Shown: positions 60,337 to 64,000 of the stretch, in pieces | Layout of the letters: every line of letters starts with the position of its first letter | How positions within the stretch are numbered: position 1 is the stretch's first letter | Assembly: GCA_001464035.1 (NCBI GenBank) | Contig: LNEC01000007.1 | Coordinates: 124,001-188,000 of the forward strand | Length of the DNA: 64,000 bases | Origin: Bradyrhizobiaceae bacterium Ga0074131 | Lineage (GTDB): Bacteria > Pseudomonadota > Alphaproteobacteria > Rhizobiales > Xanthobacteraceae | Direction of reading: 5' to 3' | Program-made: the position numbers and the translations under genes | Notes under the pieces: generated by a model | Told to the model about the DNA's origin: nothing | Seen by the model: the letters and a program-made list of their open reading frames with translations, nothing else | Databases searched by the model: none

Positions 60337-63300
60337 CTGGCCGCCTCCGCAACGCTGCCGAATCGGCGATAAAGGATCGGCAGAAGTATCAGAGTCAACA
60401 GCGTCGACGACAGCAATCCGCCGATTACCACGATGGCCAGCGGCTTCTGAATTTCCGATCCGGGACCGGAAGCGAACAGCAAAGGGACAAGCCCGAGCGC
60501 AGTTATACTTGCGGTCATCAGCACCGGCCGAAGCCGGCGCCTGGCGCCCTCCACGACAATGCGATCCTCCGGGACGCCGTGAGCGCGCAGCTGATTGAAG
60601 TAGGAGACCAGCACGACGCCGTTCAGCACGGCAATGCCGAGCAGCGCGATGAATCCGACCGAAGCCGGAACCGACAGGTACTCGCCCGTCAGGACGAGCG
60701 CAAAGACACCGCCGATGAGTGCGAAGGGGATGTTGACCAGCACCATCAGCGCCTGGCGGATTGAGCCAAAGGTGGTGAAAAGCAGAACGAAGATAAGTCC
60801 AATGGCGACCGGCACGACGACCGACAGGCGCGCGGCGGCGCGTTGCTGGTTCTCGAACTGACCACCCCAGGTGAGCCGATAACCCTGCGGCAGCGCAAGA
60901 TCTGTCGCCACCTCCTGTTGCGCAGCCTCGACGAAGCCCACCATGTCGCGTCCTCGAACGTTGGTCCGAACCACGCTCATCCGGGAACCGTCCTCGCGGT
61001 CTATCTTGACGGGACCGTCAACCCGATGAATGCGGGCAACCTGAGAGAGCGCCACGTGCTGCCCCGACGCAAGCGTCAGAGGCAGGTTGGCTAGTAAAGT
61101 AGGCGCCTCACGGGTCGTTTCGCTTCCACGGAGCAGTATCGGGGTGCGGCGTCCCTCTTCCAAAGCCGTGCCGATCGTCCGGCCCTCGATCTGGGTGCGC
61201 AGCGAGGCGGCAATCGTGTCCACCCCCAGACCTAGACGACCCGCCTCCAGCCGATTCACCGCGACCGTATAATACTGCGCGCCTTCGTTGAGCGTCGTGT
61301 ACACATCCTCGGCGCCATCGATGCCGGACAACATCGCAGACAGCTTGTTTGCGATCTCATTGAGCTTCGCGATGTCAGGACCGAAGATTTTCACCGCGAC
61401 GTCGCCGCGCACGCCGCTGATCATCTCTTGGACACGCATGTCGATCGGCTGCGTGAAGCCGAGTGACAGTCCCGGGAAGTCGGCGAGCACTTGACGGAGC
61501 TGCTGAAGGAGGGCGGACTTGTCGGCCGTCTTTCTCTCCTCCGGCGGCTTCAAGACCAGAAACGTGTCGGTCTGATTGAGCCCCATCGGATCGAGGCCGA
61601 GTTCGTCCGATCCGGTGCGAGCAACGATTCCCGCGACGTCAGGTACGCGCGCGAGAATGGCAGCCTGAAGCCTGGTATTGATCGCATTTGCCTGATCGAG
61701 ATTGACCGACGGAATGGCCTCGACGCTGACGATAATGTCGCCTTCGTCCATGGTCGGCATGAATGTCTTGCCGAGCTGGGTGTAGGCAAAGCCCGCCGCA
61801 ATGAGGGCCGCCACTGCCGCGATCATCACCTTGCGCTCATTGGCTAGTGCCCAGCCAAGTGCGGGCGCGTAGCCTCGCGAAGCAAGGCGGATCAGCCAGG
61901 GCTCCCGGTGCGGGGCCGCCTTGAGCAGAAACGAGGTCGCTACCGGAACAACCATGAGCGCCAGCAGCAGCGAGGCGGCCAGGGCAAAGATGATGGCGAG
62001 CGCTACGGGGATGAACAGCTTTCCCTCGAGGCCCTGCAGCGCAAGCAGCGGCACGAAAACGATGATAATGATGAGCACGCCCGTTGAAACTGGCTCCAGC
62101 ACCTCGCAGACCGACCGGAACACGATATGGACGAGCGGCGTCGTCTTTCCTTCTTGATTCTTGCTGAGATTTCCCACGATGTTTTCGACGACGACCACAA
62201 GAGCGTCGATCAGCATGCCGATGGCGATCGCAAGGCCACCCAGACTCATCAGATTGGCCGACATGCCGACCGCGCGCATCACGATCAGCGCGATCATGAT
62301 CGCAAGCGGCAGGCTGAGCGCGATCACCAGCGAGGCTCGCCAGTTGCCGAGAAACAGCAGCAGTAGGACAATGACCAGAACCGTGGCCTCAGCCAGCGCC
62401 CGGACCACGGTTCCGACGGCGCGACCGACCAGCCGGCTCCGGTCGTAAAAAACGTTGATGGAAACGCTCTTCGGCAGCGAAGGCTGCAGCTCCTGCAGGC
62501 GCTGGCGGACGTCGCGTACCAGCTGGCCGGCATTGGCGCCGCGCAAGCCAAGCACAAGTCCTTCGACCGTCTCGCCGCGACCGTCGATCGTGACGGCGCC
62601 ATAGCGCGTCAGCGAACCCACCTGGACGCGGGCAATATCGTTGACCCGGATCGGAATGCCGTCCCGGGTGTCGACCACGATGGCCTTGATGTCGTCAATC
62701 GATCGGATGCTGCCCTCGATGCGGACGAGGGCGCTGTCTTCGCCCTGGTTGACGCGGCCGGCGCCGTCGTTGCGGCTATTGGTCTCGATCGCCCGTCGAA
62801 ACAGGTCATACGAAATACCGCGTGCCGCGAGCGCATCGCTGATCGGCACGATCTCGAAGGCTCGGACATGACCGCCAAGCGAGTTGACGTCGGCGACCCC
62901 CCGAACGGTTCGCAGCGCCGGGCGGATCACCCAATCGAGCAGGCTTCGCCGCTCCGCCAGCGAGAGATCCGGACTGTCGATCGTGAACATGAACATTTCG
63001 CCGAGGGGGCTGGTGATCGGAGCAAGGCCGCCGGTCACGCCTTCCGGAAGATCGCGCGCGATATTGGACAGGCGTTCCGAGACCTGGTTGCGCCCCCAGT
63101 AGATATCGGTGCCGTCCTCGAAATCGACGGTGATGTCGGCGAGCGCGTATTTTGTCGTCGAGCGAAGGATCTTCTTATTCGGCAATCCAAGCAATTCAAG
63201 CTCGATCGGAACCGTGATTCGCTGTTCGACTTCCTCCGGGGTGAGACCCGGCGCTTTCATGATGACTTTCACCTGAACCGGCGAGACGTCGGGAAACGCA

Positions 63301-63410
63301 TCGATCGGCAGGCTTGGCAGAACAACGACGCCCGCGCCGATAAGCAGAAGGACGCTCAGGGCGACGAACATGCGCTGCGAAAGCGCGAACGCAACGAGAC
63401 GCTCGAGCAT
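60333..63410 (-). CDS. Heavy-metal efflux RND pump (CzcA/CusA family)
   Basis: 1025 residues from ATG 63410 (GTG 63413 also possible). Twelve membrane helices and two large periplasmic loops. TM4 reads AIAIGMLIDALVVVVEN: D402 and E409 keep the CusA D405/E412 spacing, and Ala replaces CzcA D402. The periplasmic ISGVRGDVAVKIFGPD segment is closer to CzcA. Metal specificity (Zn/Co/Cd/Ni or Cu/Ag) is therefore unresolved. Exports metal by proton antiport with the adaptor encoded upstream. Starts on the adaptor stop codon; its own stop overlaps the DUF3240 start. Confidence 0.93.
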   Translation of the reverse strand: MLERLVAFALSQRMFVALSVLLLIGAGVVVLPSLPIDAFPDVSPVQVKVIMKAPGLTPEEVEQRITVPIELELLGLPNKKILRSTTKYALADITVDFEDGTDIYWGRNQVSERLSNIARDLPEGVTGGLAPITSPLGEMFMFTIDSPDLSLAERRSLLDWVIRPALRTVRGVADVNSLGGHVRAFEIVPISDALAARGISYDLFRRAIETNSRNDGAGRVNQGEDSALVRIEGSIRSIDDIKAIVVDTRDGIPIRVNDIARVQVGSLTRYGAVTIDGRGETVEGLVLGLRGANAGQLVRDVRQRLQELQPSLPKSVSINVFYDRSRLVGRAVGTVVRALAEATVLVIVLLLLFLGNWRASLVIALSLPLAIMIALIVMRAVGMSANLMSLGGLAIAIGMLIDALVVVVENIVGNLSKNQEGKTTPLVHIVFRSVCEVLEPVSTGVLIIIIVFVPLLALQGLEGKLFIPVALAIIFALAASLLLALMVVPVATSFLLKAAPHREPWLIRLASRGYAPALGWALANERKVMIAAVAALIAAGFAYTQLGKTFMPTMDEGDIIVSVEAIPSVNLDQANAINTRLQAAILARVPDVAGIVARTGSDELGLDPMGLNQTDTFLVLKPPEERKTADKSALLQQLRQVLADFPGLSLGFTQPIDMRVQEMISGVRGDVAVKIFGPDIAKLNEIANKLSAMLSGIDGAEDVYTTLNEGAQYYTVAVNRLEAGRLGLGVDTIAASLRTQIEGRTIGTALEEGRRTPILLRGSETTREAPTLLANLPLTLASGQHVALSQVARIHRVDGPVKIDREDGSRMSVVRTNVRGRDMVGFVEAAQQEVATDLALPQGYRLTWGGQFENQQRAAARLSVVVPVAIGLIFVLLFTTFGSIRQALMVLVNIPFALIGGVFALVLTGEYLSVPASVGFIALLGIAVLNGVVLVSYFNQLRAHGVPEDRIVVEGARRRLRPVLMTASITALGLVPLLFASGPGSEIQKPLAIVVIGGLLSSTLLTLILLPILYRRFGSVAEAAR

Positions 63411-64000
63411 CACTCGCCGGCTCCGAGCCGCAGCAGGATCCCTCGCAGGGCAGAGATGCCGCTGACGGCCACTTCGTCCTTGTCCGTGATCGCGCCGGAA
63501 ACCACGACATGTTCCTGATCCTCGGCCAGAAGCGTCACGGGTGCGAGACGAAACCCGCCCTCGATTGCAACAAAGACCAACGTCGCTTCGCCGCGTCGGA
63601 CAAGCGCGCTGTAGGGGATTTCCCAGGCACTTTCACCGGAGGAAAGAAAATTGATCCGTACCGCGGCGGTTTGCCCGGGGCGCAGTTCACCGGAATTCGG
63701 CACCTCTGCCCGGACCAAAATGGTTTGGGTCGCCGCATCGGTTGTTTCCGAAACCAGTACGACCTGGCCCGGGGTCGCGTAGCCGTCGATTTCCACTCTC
63801 GCCCCCGGCCGGATGGCGCGGACGCTCGATGCCGGAATCGCAATCTCGGCCCATAAGGGCGACAATCGTGCGAGCTTGACGAGAGGTGCCGATTGCTCCA
63901 CCCGCTGGCCCGGGGAAACCACGATCTCAATCGCCGTTGCCGGCTGCGGCGAGGCGACCGAAAGTGTTGCCGCAATCGCAGTCTCGCTGGCCAAGCGCGA
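63410..64000 (-). CDS. RND efflux periplasmic adaptor (CzcB/CusB-like), 5' part outside window
   Basis: The C-terminal 196 residues are present; the gene continues beyond the right edge. Beta-barrel and membrane-proximal segments are recognisable: VVSPGQRVEQSAPLVKLARL, LWAEIAIPASSVRAIRPGAR, TILVRAEVPNSGELRPGQTA and IPYSALVRRGEATLVFVAIE. This is the fusion protein linking the pump to an outer-membrane channel. Its stop codon shares a base with the pump start (TGATG). Confidence 0.88.
   Translation of the reverse strand, partial: SRLASETAIAATLSVASPQPATAIEIVVSPGQRVEQSAPLVKLARLSPLWAEIAIPASSVRAIRPGARVEIDGYATPGQVVLVSETTDAATQTILVRAEVPNSGELRPGQTAAVRINFLSSGESAWEIPYSALVRRGEATLVFVAIEGGFRLAPVTLLAEDQEHVVVSGAITDKDEVAVSGISALRGILLRLGAGE

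Noticed and set aside
1..64000. CRISPR arrays, tRNA/rRNA genes, insertion sequences, prophage or integrase genes
   Set aside because: No regularly spaced direct repeats, no tRNA-like cloverleaf, and no transposase or recombinase domain were noticed. A covariance-model search would settle RNA genes.

Overview
The window reads as chromosome of a Bradyrhizobium-like alphaproteobacterium (Nitrobacteraceae). The evidence is high GC, many dipeptide, NitT/TauT and ferric-type ABC systems, orphan tripartite-transporter binding proteins, and above all a contiguous microaerobic respiration locus: fixNOQP and fixGHIS divergent from fixL-fixJ-response regulator-fixK, the arrangement known around fixK2 in Bradyrhizobium. 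The sensor, regulator and FixK proteins keep the residues that matter in the B. diazoefficiens homologues. No rRNA, tRNA, CRISPR array, transposase or phage gene was seen. The inferred genus rests on gene content and order, not on a marker gene.

Layout. 1-1.0 kb: the N-terminal end of a PuuE-type allantoinase cut by the left edge, a DUF3830 gene and a small hypothetical. 1.2-9 kb: a LysR-XRE regulator pair, an FAD hydroxylase with an orphan TctC/Bug binding protein, a crotonase-fold protein lacking both usual catalytic glutamates, an isopropylmalate/tartrate dehydrogenase-like enzyme and a zinc alcohol dehydrogenase. 9-15.6 kb: a complete dipeptide-type ABC operon (binding protein, two permeases, two ATPases) next to a CaiB-type CoA transferase. 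15.8-20.4 kb: glgA, a DUF3734 patatin, 3-hydroxybutyrate dehydrogenase and a LysR regulator. 20.5-26.8 kb: peroxiredoxin-like protein, a small exported protein, DUF302, a disulfide-oxidoreductase-fold flavoprotein, a cupin, an MFS transporter and an exported FG-GAP protein.

26.9-40 kb: the cbb3 oxidase genes fixNOQP, their assembly genes fixGHIS, a USP/CBS-domain pair, and the O2-sensing cascade fixL-fixJ-rr-fixK. FixK/FNR-type boxes lie before fixN (perfect) and fixG (one mismatch) at almost the same distance from the start codons. A third overlaps the fixJ stop codon, before the response regulator gene. The logic is low O2 -> FixL-FixJ -> FixK -> oxidase and its assembly genes.

40-49 kb: a glycogen-debranching-type hydrolase divergent from a GT4 glycosyltransferase, then an alkylsulfatase/acyl-CoA dehydrogenase pair divergent from an IclR regulator and a second orphan Bug protein. 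49.3-55.7 kb: an unusual locus in which a NitT/TauT-type transporter (binding protein divergent, permease and ATPase at opposite ends of an operon) encloses an SDR lacking its catalytic lysine, a GNAT protein and a dihydrodipicolinate-synthase-fold lyase, beside a TetR regulator. This is the best candidate for an undescribed system. 55.8-64 kb: a ferric/phosphonate-type ABC transporter, then a heavy-metal RND efflux operon (adaptor cut by the right edge, pump, DUF3240) with translationally coupled genes.

At least three families of short palindromic intergenic repeats are present, mostly between convergent genes.
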